Source: Clostridium sp. UBA699
GTDB lineage: Bacteria > Bacillota > Clostridia > Clostridiales > Clostridiaceae
Assembly: GCA_002298915.1 (NCBI GenBank)
Contig: DBML01000033.1
Location: forward strand, 1-58,966
Reading direction: 5' to 3'
DNA length: 58,966 nt
The notes under the pieces are model-generated. The model did not search any database. It was not told the origin of the DNA and saw nothing but the letters and a program-made list of their open reading frames with translations. Positions 43,043 through 50,504 of this stretch are shown here, one piece after another (the first letter of the stretch is position 1; every line of letters begins with the position of its first letter). The translations under genes and the position numbers were made by a program.

Positions 43043-43503
43043 TAGATCTCTTTGAGAAGGTTGGCCATCTCTATGGCTGTCACGGCAGCATCGTATCCCT
43101 TGTTGCCGGCCTTGGTACCAGCTCTTTCAATAGCCTGCTCGATTGTGTCTGTTGTGAGGACTCCGAAAATTACAGGGACCTCTGTCTCAAGCGACACGCT
43201 TGCAATCCCCTTTGAGACCTCGCTTGACACGAAGTCGAAGTGAGGGGTCGAGCCCTTTATTACAGCTCCAAGGCAGATCACTGCGTCGTACTTCTGCGAT
43301 TTAGCCATCTTTTTTGCAGCGAGAGGTATCTCGAATGCTCCCGGAACGAGCACAACCTCTATCTCGGAATCGTCTACGCCGTGCCTCTTCAGGCCGTCAA
43401 GAGCTCCAGACAAAAGCTTTCCGCCGATGAATTCGTTGAACCTTCCCACGATTATGCCGTATTTGTTTCCCTGTGATATCAAATTTCCTTCAATAGTTCT
43501 CAT
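43042..43503 (-). CDS. ribH: 6,7-dimethyl-8-ribityllumazine synthase
   Basis: A 153-residue subunit of the lumazine-synthase capsid or pentamer. It condenses 5-amino-6-ribitylaminouracil with 3,4-dihydroxy-2-butanone 4-phosphate. GIIVGRFNEFIGGKLLSGALDGLKRHG, VLVPGAFEIPLAAKKMA, CLGAVIKGSTPHFDFV (catalytic His) and GVLTTDTIEQAIERAGTKAGNKG are all in place. It follows ribBA by 1 nt. Confidence 0.97.
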   Translation of the reverse strand: MRTIEGNLISQGNKYGIIVGRFNEFIGGKLLSGALDGLKRHGVDDSEIEVVLVPGAFEIPLAAKKMAKSQKYDAVICLGAVIKGSTPHFDFVSSEVSKGIASVSLETEVPVIFGVLTTDTIEQAIERAGTKAGNKGYDAAVTAIEMANLLKEI

Positions 43504-43504
43504 A

Positions 43505-44731
43505 TTACTCTTCTCCTTCGCTTTCGTTGAATTTTAGCATGTGGCCTAATTTCTCTTTCTTTGTCTTGAGATATGCTTCGTTTACTATATTACAGCCTTC
43601 CTGTATAGGGACCCTGTTCACAACTTCGATCCCGTACCCCGAAAGGCCTGCAATCTTTTTGGGGTTGTTTGTCATGAGGTTCATCTTCCTTATTCCAAGG
43701 TCTGCCAGCATCTGGGCGCCTATGCCGTAGTCCCTCATGTCAGCAGGGAAGCCCAGCGCCAGGTTCGCTTCGACTGTGTCCATGCCCTGGTCCTGCAGCG
43801 CGTAAGCCTTTATCTTGTTGATTAGCCCTATGCCTCTGCCTTCCTGCTTCATGTACAGGAGCACTCCTCTGCCTTCCTTTTCGATCTGGCACATTGCTGA
43901 AGCCAGCTGGTCGCCGCAGTCGCATCTGAGCGAGCCGAAGGCGTCGCCTGTGAGGCACTCGGAATGAACCCTGACAAGCACCGGGTCCGGGCCGCTTATG
44001 TCGCCCTTGACGAGGGCCACGTGGTGTTCCCCGTTGAGAGTATTGACATATCCGACGAGCTTGAAGTGGCCGTATTTTGTCGGCATGTCGGCTTCGGCTA
44101 CCCTGTTAACGATTATTTCCCTTGCCTTCCTGTAAGCTATGAGGTCGGCTATGGTTATGATCTTCAGGTCGTGCTTCTTGACGTACTCCATCAGCTGAGG
44201 CGTCCTTGCCATTGTGCCGTCGTCGTTCATTATCTCGCATATGACGCCGGCCGGCTTGAAGCCTGCGAGCCTTGCAAGGTCTACGGCCGCTTCGGTGTGG
44301 CCGGCCCTCACAAGCACGCCGCCGTCCTTCGCTGCGAGAGGGAATACGTGTCCGGGCTTCTTGAAGTCCCTGCCTGTCGCATTCTCGTCGAGGACCTTCG
44401 CTATCGTCGCGGCCCTTTCAAAAGCGGATATGCCTGTTGTGGAGTCAGCCGAATCTATGGACACGGTGAACGCTGTCCCCATGGTGTCGGTGTTTTCCGT
44501 GACCATCTGCGAGAGACCCAGCTTGCCGAGCCTTTCAGCGGTTGCAGGCATGCATATGAGGCCTCTTCCGTGGGTGGCCATGAAGTTTATAGCCTCAGGC
44601 GTAACCATCTCAGCCGCCATGAGGAGGTCACCTTCGTTCTCCCTGTCCTCGTCATCTATGACAACTACAATCTTACCTGCTTTGATGTCCTCGAGCGCTT
44701 CTTGTATGCTGTTGAATTTGTACATTTGCAT
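43505..44731 (-). CDS. ribBA: bifunctional DHBP synthase / GTP cyclohydrolase II
   Basis: A 408-residue fusion. Residues ~1-200 are 3,4-dihydroxy-2-butanone 4-phosphate synthase (VVIDDEDRENEGDLLMAAE, THGRGLICMP, RAGHTEAAVDLARLAG). Residues ~205-400 are GTP cyclohydrolase II, with the zinc cysteines in SECLTGDAFGSLRCDCGDQL and the EGRGVLLYMKQEGRGIGLINKI block. It supplies both precursors of the pathway. The start ATG at 44731 is the one preceded by AAGGAGG. Confidence 0.97.
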   Translation of the reverse strand: MQMYKFNSIQEALEDIKAGKIVVVIDDEDRENEGDLLMAAEMVTPEAINFMATHGRGLICMPATAERLGKLGLSQMVTENTDTMGTAFTVSIDSADSTTGISAFERAATIAKVLDENATGRDFKKPGHVFPLAAKDGGVLVRAGHTEAAVDLARLAGFKPAGVICEIMNDDGTMARTPQLMEYVKKHDLKIITIADLIAYRKAREIIVNRVAEADMPTKYGHFKLVGYVNTLNGEHHVALVKGDISGPDPVLVRVHSECLTGDAFGSLRCDCGDQLASAMCQIEKEGRGVLLYMKQEGRGIGLINKIKAYALQDQGMDTVEANLALGFPADMRDYGIGAQMLADLGIRKMNLMTNNPKKIAGLSGYGIEVVNRVPIQEGCNIVNEAYLKTKKEKLGHMLKFNESEGEE

Positions 44732-44748
44732 TTCCTCCTTGCTTGTTT

Positions 44749-45399
44749 TTATAAAAAGCCATTGCGGGCCAGAAAGTCCATGTCTATGCTGCTTTTAGCT
44801 GCAGGCTTGGTTCCAAAGCTCATGAGCTTTTCGATGTATTTCCCGATCATGTCGCACTCCAGGTTGACCTCCTGGCCGGGCTGCTTCTTCAGAAGCGTCG
44901 TAACATCTTTCGTGTGCGGGATTATGGATACCTTGAACACCTCGCTGTCCACGTAGGCAACGGTAAGGCTTACGCCATCTATGGCGATCGAGCCTTTCTC
45001 GATGATGTACTTGAGAAGCTCAGGTGCTGCTGACACCGTTATCCACACGGCGTTGTCCTCCTTTTCGAAGGACTCTATGCGGCCGGTCCCGTCTATGTGG
45101 CCGCTCACGATGTGGCCGCCCAGGCGGTCGCTCAGTTTGAGGGCCCTTTCCAGGTTGACCTCGTCACCCTTTTTGAGGTTCTTGAGGTTGCTCCTCCTCA
45201 TGGACTCTGCCATGACGTCCACGGAGAACTTCTCGCTGTCGAATTCCGTGACAGTGAGGCACACGCCGTTGGTGCAGATGCTGTCTCCGAGCTTGACGCC
45301 CTCCAGCACAGTCTTTGCTTTTATGGTTATCTTTGCGGATTTTGCGGAGCTGGCTACACTCTCAATCCTGCCTATCTCCTCCACGAGGCCTGTAAACAT
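44749..45399 (-). CDS. ribE: riboflavin synthase, alpha subunit
   Basis: A 216-residue protein made of two repeated lumazine-binding beta-barrels. Each has a GDSICTNGVCLTV-type or GSIAIDGVSLTV-type segment. MFTGLVEEIGRIESV opens the first and GGHIVSGHIDGTGRI joins the second. It dismutates two 6,7-dimethyl-8-ribityllumazine molecules to riboflavin. The ATG shares its first base with the end of ribD. Confidence 0.97.
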   Translation of the reverse strand: MFTGLVEEIGRIESVASSAKSAKITIKAKTVLEGVKLGDSICTNGVCLTVTEFDSEKFSVDVMAESMRRSNLKNLKKGDEVNLERALKLSDRLGGHIVSGHIDGTGRIESFEKEDNAVWITVSAAPELLKYIIEKGSIAIDGVSLTVAYVDSEVFKVSIIPHTKDVTTLLKKQPGQEVNLECDMIGKYIEKLMSFGTKPAAKSSIDMDFLARNGFL

Positions 45400-46505
45400 C
45401 AGGGATTCACCTCCTTGCTAATATATCCTTCTATCATAATGTCGTCTCCGAACCTTCGGAACTCCGTTTTGCTGAACAGGATGGCGTCCTTCATCAGCCT
45501 GATGCCCTCGCCTTCAACCGGCGTTCGAGCCGTTTCACCGCCAACGATCTTTGGGGCTATGAATGCGTTCACCTTGTCGACCACGCCGCTTCTCAGCGCC
45601 GCGTAGTTTACCCTGCCGCCTCCCTCCAGGAGCACGCTGTCTATCTTGCGTCTGCCAAGCTCCAGCATGAGGAAGTTCAGGTCTACCCCGCCCTCCCTGA
45701 GGGGGGTAACGATGATCTCGGCGCCCCTGGCGGCAAGGGCCTTGACTTTGTCGCTTTCTGCCTTCTCCGTGACCGCGATTATTGTGCCTGCCTCGGACGA
45801 CGCATTCAGCACCTTGGCGTCCAGAGGGGTGCGCGCGCTGCTGTCGATGACTATCCTGACTGGGTCCTTCGAAGGCCTTCCCTGGAGCCTCGTCGTCAGC
45901 ATTGGATCGTCAGCTAATATGGTGCCAATGCCGACCATTATGCCGGATAGCCTGTGCCTCAGCTCATGGACATGCTCCCTCGAAAGCTCGCCAGTGATCC
46001 ATTTAGAATCCCCTGTGGCTGTGGCTATCTTGCCGTCAAGAGTCATCGCCGTCTTCATCACGCAGAAGGGGAGCCCCGTGGTGATGTACTTGAGGAAAAC
46101 CTCGTTGAGCTTCCTGCCTTCCTCCTCGAGGAAGCCTGACTCCACATGGATTCCGCTTTCCCTCATCATCCTTATGCCCCTGCCGGAGACAAGCGGGTTG
46201 GGATCTTCAATGCCTACGAAGACCCTGCCGATGCCCTTTTCGATTATGGCCTTTGCGCAGGGAGGCGTCTTGCCGTAATGGGAGCAGGGCTCAAGGGTCA
46301 CATACATGTCAGCTCCGCTCACGTCCTCGCTGGCGTTCCTGAAGGCGTCAACCTCTGCATGGTCAGAGCCGTACAGCCTGTGCCAGCCTTCGCCGATTAT
46401 CCTGCCTCCTTTGACAATGACAGCGCCCACCATCGGGTTGGGGCTCGTCCAGCCGGCACCTCGCTCGGCAAGCTTCAGCGCCCTCCTCATCATCTCTATA
46501 TCCAA
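45399..46505 (-). CDS. ribD: riboflavin-specific deaminase / reductase
   Basis: A 368-residue bifunctional enzyme. The deaminase domain has the zinc set His49, Cys74, Cys83 and the proton shuttle Glu51 (DHAEVDAF, LEPCSHYGKTPPC). The C-terminal reductase domain starts near 145 (TGLPFCVMKTAMTLDGKIATATGDSKWITG). The start is best placed at TTG 46505 (MDIEMMRRALKLAERG), 7 nt after GAGG. The GTG at 46514 lies in the ribosome site and the nearby ATG is out of frame. First gene behind the FMN riboswitch. Confidence 0.96.
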   Translation of the reverse strand: MDIEMMRRALKLAERGAGWTSPNPMVGAVIVKGGRIIGEGWHRLYGSDHAEVDAFRNASEDVSGADMYVTLEPCSHYGKTPPCAKAIIEKGIGRVFVGIEDPNPLVSGRGIRMMRESGIHVESGFLEEEGRKLNEVFLKYITTGLPFCVMKTAMTLDGKIATATGDSKWITGELSREHVHELRHRLSGIMVGIGTILADDPMLTTRLQGRPSKDPVRIVIDSSARTPLDAKVLNASSEAGTIIAVTEKAESDKVKALAARGAEIIVTPLREGGVDLNFLMLELGRRKIDSVLLEGGGRVNYAALRSGVVDKVNAFIAPKIVGGETARTPVEGEGIRLMKDAILFSKTEFRRFGDDIMIEGYISKEVNP

Positions 46506-46519
46506 ACATACCACCTCGA

Positions 46520-46561
46520 TTTTAGAAAAAATAAATGCCCTGAGATAATGCTCTCAGGGCA
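46520..46561 (-). terminator. riboswitch-controlled terminator
   Basis: A 9-bp perfect stem TGCCCTGAG/CTCAGGGCA (46536-46544 / 46553-46561). On the minus strand TTTATTTTTT follows. It lies between the FMN aptamer and the ribD ribosome site and is the obvious expression platform. Confidence 0.85.
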
Positions 46562-46593
46562 AGAAATTTCAACGTCTTGTGTCGCTGCAATCC

Positions 46594-46699
46594 ATCTTCT
46601 TTCATCCAGACTTTACTGTCGGCTTCGGAATTCAACCGAATCTGCCTTACGGCTCGCGGGCTTTACCGCCGGTAGGGAATCACACCCTGCCCTGAAGAT
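46594..46699 (-). promoter_or_regulatory. FMN riboswitch (RFN element)
   Basis: On the minus strand the aptamer opens with ATCTTCAGGGCAGGGTG, continues TTCCCTACCGGCGGTAAA and GCCCGCGAGCC, and closes with the P1 partner GAAGAT. These are the conserved core blocks of the RFN element. FMN binding would favour the terminator downstream. Confidence 0.96.
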
Positions 46700-46720
46700 T
46701 AGTATTTAATTAACAATTAA

Positions 46721-46749
46721 ATGATACCACCTTAAAACGTTTTCGTCAA
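46721..46749 (-). promoter_or_regulatory. promoter of the riboflavin operon
   Basis: On the minus strand TTGACG (46749-46744), 17 nt, TATCAT (46726-46721), just upstream of the aptamer. Confidence 0.75.
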
Positions 46750-46895
46750 CACTGCAGCAGAATTATGCTGCGCGCCTAATCCCGTCGATTGAGATGCAAA
46801 GGGAGTGCTCCAGCAGGTAGGTGAAAAGCCACAAATAAGATTATACTATAATGAAACGCGGGCGGCGCAAAGGGGATCCATAGAATTGAACGATG

Positions 46896-46922
46896 GAATC
46901 CATAGACGCCGTCTATGGATTC
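46896..46922. repeat. perfect 12-bp inverted repeat upstream of the aroF promoter
   Basis: GAATCCATAGAC (46896-46907) and GTCTATGGATTC (46911-46922) with a GCC centre. A third partial copy of the half-site (GATCCATAGAA) lies at 46875-46885. No T-run follows on either strand, so a protein-binding site is at least as likely as a terminator. Apart from this, the 46750-46948 stretch shows no gene I can support. Confidence 0.6.
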
Positions 46923-46948
46923 AGGGGGATAGTTGCGAAAATTGGAAT

Positions 46949-46978
46949 TAGACAGAAATTTGGACGCTGAATTATAAT
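46949..46978 (+). promoter_or_regulatory. promoter of the aroF-aroB-aroE operon
   Basis: TAGACA (46949-46954), 18 nt, TATAAT (46973-46978). Predicted start about 30 nt before the leader ORF. Confidence 0.65.
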
Positions 46979-47016
46979 GACAATTAGTATCGAAAACAAT
47001 TCGGAGGAACCAAGCT

Positions 47017-47187
47017 ATGGAGAAAATCGTTGGAAAGGGAGCAAACTGCATATTTTTTTATTTTGGCAGCCTGGGCTATTATTTTTATAGCGCTGGCTAT
47101 TGGTTTTGCAAAAAAATATTCGGCAGTCTTTTCAATGAGTATACTAAACTTGGTTTTGTTTCGGCGGGCAAACTGTGCCTGTCCTGA
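47017..47187 (+). CDS. aromatic-rich leader peptide 1 (attenuator of aroF operon)
   Basis: A 56-residue ORF, ATG 47017 behind GGAGG (9 nt). It has 15 aromatic residues (8 Phe, 6 Tyr, 1 Trp) concentrated in residues 13-47. The pattern is MEKIVGKG, then CIFFYF, then the tandem units SLGYYF and SAGYWF, then CKKIFGSLFNE, ending GKLCLS. It is homologous along its length to the leader at 50302. Its stop lies 22 nt before a Rho-independent terminator that precedes aroF. I infer transcription attenuation by ribosome position (scarcity of charged Phe/Tyr/Trp tRNA) or by nascent-peptide sensing. I know of no named family for it. Confidence 0.75.
   Translation: MEKIVGKGANCIFFYFGSLGYYFYSAGYWFCKKIFGSLFNEYTKLGFVSAGKLCLS
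47167..47179 (+). other. conserved leader hairpin 1 (pre-terminator)
   Basis: GGCA/TGCC stem with a 5-nt loop over the GKLCL codons of the leader. The equivalent hairpin in the second leader is longer (6 bp) and differs in sequence. Confidence 0.45.
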
Positions 47188-47208
47188 AGGATCAATCCTG
47201 CAAAAGTT

Positions 47209-47239
47209 TAAGGCTCATTATGGGCCTTATTTTTTTTAT
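47209..47239 (+). terminator. leader terminator of the aroF operon
   Basis: AAGGCTC/GGGCCTT stem (47210-47216 / 47222-47228) with an ATTAT loop, extended by one T-A pair, then TTTTTTTT. It sits 39 nt before the aroF start. Confidence 0.85.
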
Positions 47240-47277
47240 AAAAATTTCATCAAGAAAACAAAGAAGGAGGTAAAGCC

Positions 47278-48285
47278 ATGCTAGCTGTACTAAGATCAGG
47301 AACTAAAAGGACTGAAATCGAAGAATTGAAAATTGCACTGGAAATCGGCGGCTGCATAGTGAGGGAGAGCTCAGAGAACGGGAAAGCCGTACTGGGTATC
47401 ATCGGGAGCAATTCCGCACTGCAGATATTGAAATCTAAAAGCTGCGTAGAGGAAACGAAAGAGGTAAGTGAGCCTTACAAGCTGGCTCACAGGCTGTTCC
47501 AGCCTGAGAACACGGTCATCAAGGTCAAGGACCAGACTATAGGCGGGGCCAAGCTTGCGATAATAGCCGGACCTTGCTCAGTCGAGAGCGAGGAGCAGAT
47601 CGTCGACATTGCGAAGAAAGTGAAAGAGTGCGGCGCAGGCTTTTTAAGGGGAGGCGCATTCAAGCCGAGGACGTCCCCATACAGCTTCCAGGGTCTAAAG
47701 CTGCAGGGGCTTGATCTCCTGAAGATAGCGAGGCAGGAAACAGGTCTCCCTATAGTAACCGAGATTATGTCCACCGAAACGCTAGACGAGTTCGTCGAAG
47801 ACGTGGACATCATACAGGTGGGTGCAAGGAACATGCAGAACTTCGAGCTGCTAAAGGAGCTCGGCAGAACCAAGAAACCCGTTCTGCTAAAGAGGGGCTT
47901 CTCAGCTACCATAGAGGAGCTGCTCATGTCGGCTGAGTACGTCATGGCGGGAGGCAACGAAAACGTGATACTCTGCGAAAGGGGAATAAGGACCTTCGAA
48001 ACGTTCACAAGGAACACTCTCGACCTCAGCGCCATACCGGCAATAAAGAGGATGAGCCACCTCCCTGTCGTAGTCGATCCGAGCCATGCTGCCGGACACT
48101 GGTGGATGGTTGAGCCGCTATCGAAAGCGGCAGTAGCTGTGGGAGCCGACGGCCTCATGATAGAGGTTCACCATGATCCGGAGAATGCGAAATGCGACGG
48201 GCCTCAGTCAATAAAGCCTGAAAGGTTCAGGGAACTCATGGCCGGGCTCTCGTCAATAGCGTGCTTCGAGAAAAGGGCGATATGA
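47278..48285 (+). CDS. aroF: 3-deoxy-7-phosphoheptulonate (DAHP) synthase, type I-beta with regulatory N-domain
   Basis: A 335-residue enzyme for the first step of aromatic biosynthesis (PEP + erythrose 4-phosphate). Residues 1-~70 form a ferredoxin-like regulatory domain like that of the Thermotoga type, where Tyr and Phe inhibit. The barrel follows with IIAGPCSVESEEQIV, GFLRGGAFKPRTSPYSFQG, NMQNFELLKELG, LLKRGFSATIEELLMSAEYV, ERGIRTFE and VVVDPSHAAGH. No chorismate mutase domain is fused. GGAGG precedes ATG 47278. Allosteric control and leader attenuation would act together on this step. Confidence 0.96.
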   Translation: MLAVLRSGTKRTEIEELKIALEIGGCIVRESSENGKAVLGIIGSNSALQILKSKSCVEETKEVSEPYKLAHRLFQPENTVIKVKDQTIGGAKLAIIAGPCSVESEEQIVDIAKKVKECGAGFLRGGAFKPRTSPYSFQGLKLQGLDLLKIARQETGLPIVTEIMSTETLDEFVEDVDIIQVGARNMQNFELLKELGRTKKPVLLKRGFSATIEELLMSAEYVMAGGNENVILCERGIRTFETFTRNTLDLSAIPAIKRMSHLPVVVDPSHAAGHWWMVEPLSKAAVAVGADGLMIEVHHDPENAKCDGPQSIKPERFRELMAGLSSIACFEKRAI

Positions 48286-49349
48286 TGGGAACCCTGAGGG
48301 TGGAGCTGGGCGACAACAGCTACAACATATTCATAGAAAGGGGATGCAGCTTTGGAATAGGCAGCTACATCCCTGAGCACCATCCCTCCGCCAGGAGGGT
48401 CGCCGTGATAACGGACGACAACGTAGCAGCGCTTTACGGCAGACGCATTGTGGAGGATATCAAGGCGAAGGGCCTCTGCACAGACCTGATTTCGGTCAGG
48501 CCAGGCGAAGGGAGCAAAAACCTTGAGACGTTGAAGGAAGTTTACGGAAAGCTTTCGGATATGAACCTGACAAGGAAGGACCTGATACTCGCTTTGGGCG
48601 GCGGGGTCGTGGGAGACCTGGCGGGCTTCGCTGCAGCCACCTACCTGAGAGGAATCCCATACATACAGGTGCCGACATCGCTGCTTGCACAGGTGGACAG
48701 CAGCGTAGGCGGAAAGGTAGCGGTGGACCTGCCCTGGGGCAAGAACCTGGTTGGGAGCTTCTACCAGCCGAGCGCGGTGTTCATCGATCCCGACGTGCTC
48801 AAAACCCTGGGCAGGAGGTACCTGCACGACGGCCTGGCCGAGGTAATAAAATACGGGTTCATCAGGGAAAGGGCCATCCTGGAGGAGCTGGAAAGCTGCC
48901 GGGACGACGCCGAACTGCTTAATAATATTGAGAGGATTATTTTCAGGTGCTGCAGCATAAAGAAAGAGCTTGTCGAAGAGGACGAGAAGGATCTGGGCTG
49001 CAGGATGCTTCTGAACTTCGGGCATACCTTCGGGCACGCAGTGGAAAAATATTTCGGCTATGAGAAGTACACCCACGGCGAGGCTGTCGCGATAGGGATG
49101 GCTCATATCACGAGGATCAGCGAAAGCATGGGGATAACGGAGAAGGGTACCGCGGAATACCTGGAGAAAATTCTCAGGAAATTCAGCCTTCCTTGCAGCT
49201 CACCCGTCATGGACAGGGCTGCTGTGGAGGAAACGATGCTCCTCGACAAGAAGAGCAGCGGCGACAGCATAAGCCTGGTGCTTCTGAGGAAAGCCGGCGA
49301 GGCCTTCCTGGCGAAGGTGGTCAGGGCTGAGATCGGAAAATACATCTAG
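48282..49349 (+). CDS. aroB: 3-dehydroquinate synthase
   Basis: A 355-residue NAD- and metal-dependent enzyme. LALGGGVVGDLAGFAAATYLRGIPYIQVPTSLLAQVDSSVGGK covers the NAD and substrate loop. The metal ligands come from the DGLAEVIKYGF, NFGHTFGHAVE and HGEAVAIGM blocks. The start ATG 48282 overlaps the aroF stop (ATGA); a second ATG follows at 48285. Confidence 0.96.
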   Translation: MMGTLRVELGDNSYNIFIERGCSFGIGSYIPEHHPSARRVAVITDDNVAALYGRRIVEDIKAKGLCTDLISVRPGEGSKNLETLKEVYGKLSDMNLTRKDLILALGGGVVGDLAGFAAATYLRGIPYIQVPTSLLAQVDSSVGGKVAVDLPWGKNLVGSFYQPSAVFIDPDVLKTLGRRYLHDGLAEVIKYGFIRERAILEELESCRDDAELLNNIERIIFRCCSIKKELVEEDEKDLGCRMLLNFGHTFGHAVEKYFGYEKYTHGEAVAIGMAHITRISESMGITEKGTAEYLEKILRKFSLPCSSPVMDRAAVEETMLLDKKSSGDSISLVLLRKAGEAFLAKVVRAEIGKYI

Positions 49350-49379
49350 AATTTTAACGGAGTCAGGAGGATTGGGACA

Positions 49380-50189
49380 ATGAGCAATTTCTACGGATTG
49401 ATCGGAGAAAAGCTGGGGCACAGCCTCTCGCCGAGGATACATGGCGGGGTGCTGGAGAGGATCGGAGAGGACTCGACCTACAGCCTCTTCGAGATAAAGA
49501 GGGAGAACCTGGCGGCAGCGGTTGCCGGAATGAAAGCGATGGGCTGCAGAGGGGCAAACGTGACAATACCTTACAAGATTGACGTGATGAAATTCCTCGA
49601 CAGGATAGCTCCTGAGGCTGAGAGGATCGGAGCCATCAACACGATTGCGTTCACAGAGGACGGGCTCGTGGGCTACAACACTGACTACTACGGCTTCGGC
49701 CTGACCCTTAAGCAGGCTGGCATCGAGGTGGAAGGGAAATCTGCAGTCATCCTGGGGCCGGGCGGTGCCGCAAAGGCGGTCTTGGAATACCTCTGCGACA
49801 ACGGCGTGAGCGAGGTGACATTCGTCAGCAGGAACCCGGAGGGCGCAGCAAAGAAGGTGAACGGCCGGAGCGTAATATCCTACTGCGAACTTGAGGCGAT
49901 GGAAAAAAAGGACATAATTATAAACTGCACCCCTTGCGGCATGCATCCGGCTACCGACGCGTCGCCGGTAAGCAGGGAGGTGGTGGAGAAATTCTCTGCT
50001 GCGGTCGACCTCATATACAACCCTGCTGAGACGCTTTTCCTCAGGCACGCAAGGGAAGCGGGGCTCACCTCGGCAAACGGCCTGTTCATGCTTGTAGGCC
50101 AGGCTGCGGCAGCCCAGGAGATATGGCACGGGCAGAAGTTCAGCGAAGAGATGATAGAGGAAATATACAACGAGCTTAAGGGCGACTGA
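49380..50189 (+). CDS. aroE: shikimate dehydrogenase
   Basis: A 269-residue NADPH enzyme. The shikimate-binding GEKLGHSLSPRIH, the catalytic Lys in ANVTIPYKIDVMKFLD, GAINTIAF, NTDYYGF and the Rossmann motif VILGPGGAAKAVLEYL are present, with NGLFMLVGQAAAAQEIW near the end. Start ATG 49380 behind AGGAGG. No obvious terminator separates it from the next promoter. Confidence 0.96.
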   Translation: MSNFYGLIGEKLGHSLSPRIHGGVLERIGEDSTYSLFEIKRENLAAAVAGMKAMGCRGANVTIPYKIDVMKFLDRIAPEAERIGAINTIAFTEDGLVGYNTDYYGFGLTLKQAGIEVEGKSAVILGPGGAAKAVLEYLCDNGVSEVTFVSRNPEGAAKKVNGRSVISYCELEAMEKKDIIINCTPCGMHPATDASPVSREVVEKFSAAVDLIYNPAETLFLRHAREAGLTSANGLFMLVGQAAAAQEIWHGQKFSEEMIEEIYNELKGD

Positions 50190-50232
50190 CGAGCCAGGCA
50201 GGAAAATTGTTCAGAAAATTTCAAAATCGGAG

Positions 50233-50260
50233 TTGACAGATAGAATTCAGATGTTATAAT
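50233..50260 (+). promoter_or_regulatory. promoter of the tyrA-aroA-aroC-pheA-aroK operon
   Basis: Consensus TTGACA (50233-50238), 16 nt, TATAAT (50255-50260). Confidence 0.8.
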
Positions 50261-50301
50261 AACACTTATACAAATTACAGGAGTTTCTGGAGGAAGAAAA
50301 G

Positions 50302-50490
50302 ATGGAAAACATCATCGGAAAAGGAATGAGCAAAGTATTTTTTTATTACTTTTTTAGCCTGGGCTATTATTATTTTAGCGCTGGCTATTGGTATTGCAAA
50401 AAAATATATGCTTCACTTTTTGATGAGTTGGATATGTTTTACCGAAGGTTTTTTCCGGGCAGAAAACTCTGCCTCTGCAGCAACCTTTAG
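50302..50490 (+). CDS. aromatic-rich leader peptide 2 (attenuator of tyrA operon)
   Basis: A 62-residue ORF, ATG 50302 behind GGAGG (8 nt). Like leader 1 it begins MENIIGKG, passes through VFFYYFF, the units SLGYYY and SAGYWY, CKKIYASLFDE and ends GRKLCLCSNL. The segment between CKKI-SLF and the end differs, adding MFYRRFF. Aromatic codons are almost all TTT and TAT, with one TGG. The stop lies 15 nt before a terminator. The DNA core from AGCCTGGGC to the CKKI codons is nearly identical to leader 1, including synonymous positions. Confidence 0.75.
   Translation: MENIIGKGMSKVFFYYFFSLGYYYFSAGYWYCKKIYASLFDELDMFYRRFFPGRKLCLCSNL
50458..50473 (+). other. conserved leader hairpin 2 (pre-terminator)
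   Basis: GGCAGA/TCTGCC stem with an AAAC loop, over the GRKLCL codons. It has the same place and role as the hairpin at 47167 but a different stem, which looks like compensatory change. Confidence 0.5.
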
Positions 50491-50504
50491 AGAACAGTTA
50501 TGCG

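Noticed and set aside
46776..47051. 91-codon minus-strand ORF between the rib and aro operons
   Set aside because: It crosses the aroF promoter and leader start, has no ribosome site and resembles no protein.
47030..47284. 84-codon ORF (TTG start) in the +1 frame of leader 1, with a TM-like segment AWAIIFIALAIGFAKKY
   Set aside because: The same frame in leader 2 is preceded by a TGA and has no start codon, while the aromatic frame has GGAGG plus ATG in both copies. The similarity of the second frame follows from the conserved DNA.
48204..50129. Long minus-strand ORFs of about 300 codons opposite aroB and aroE
   Set aside because: They are mirror frames produced by the codon bias of strongly coding genes. 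They have no ribosome sites and no recognisable domains.
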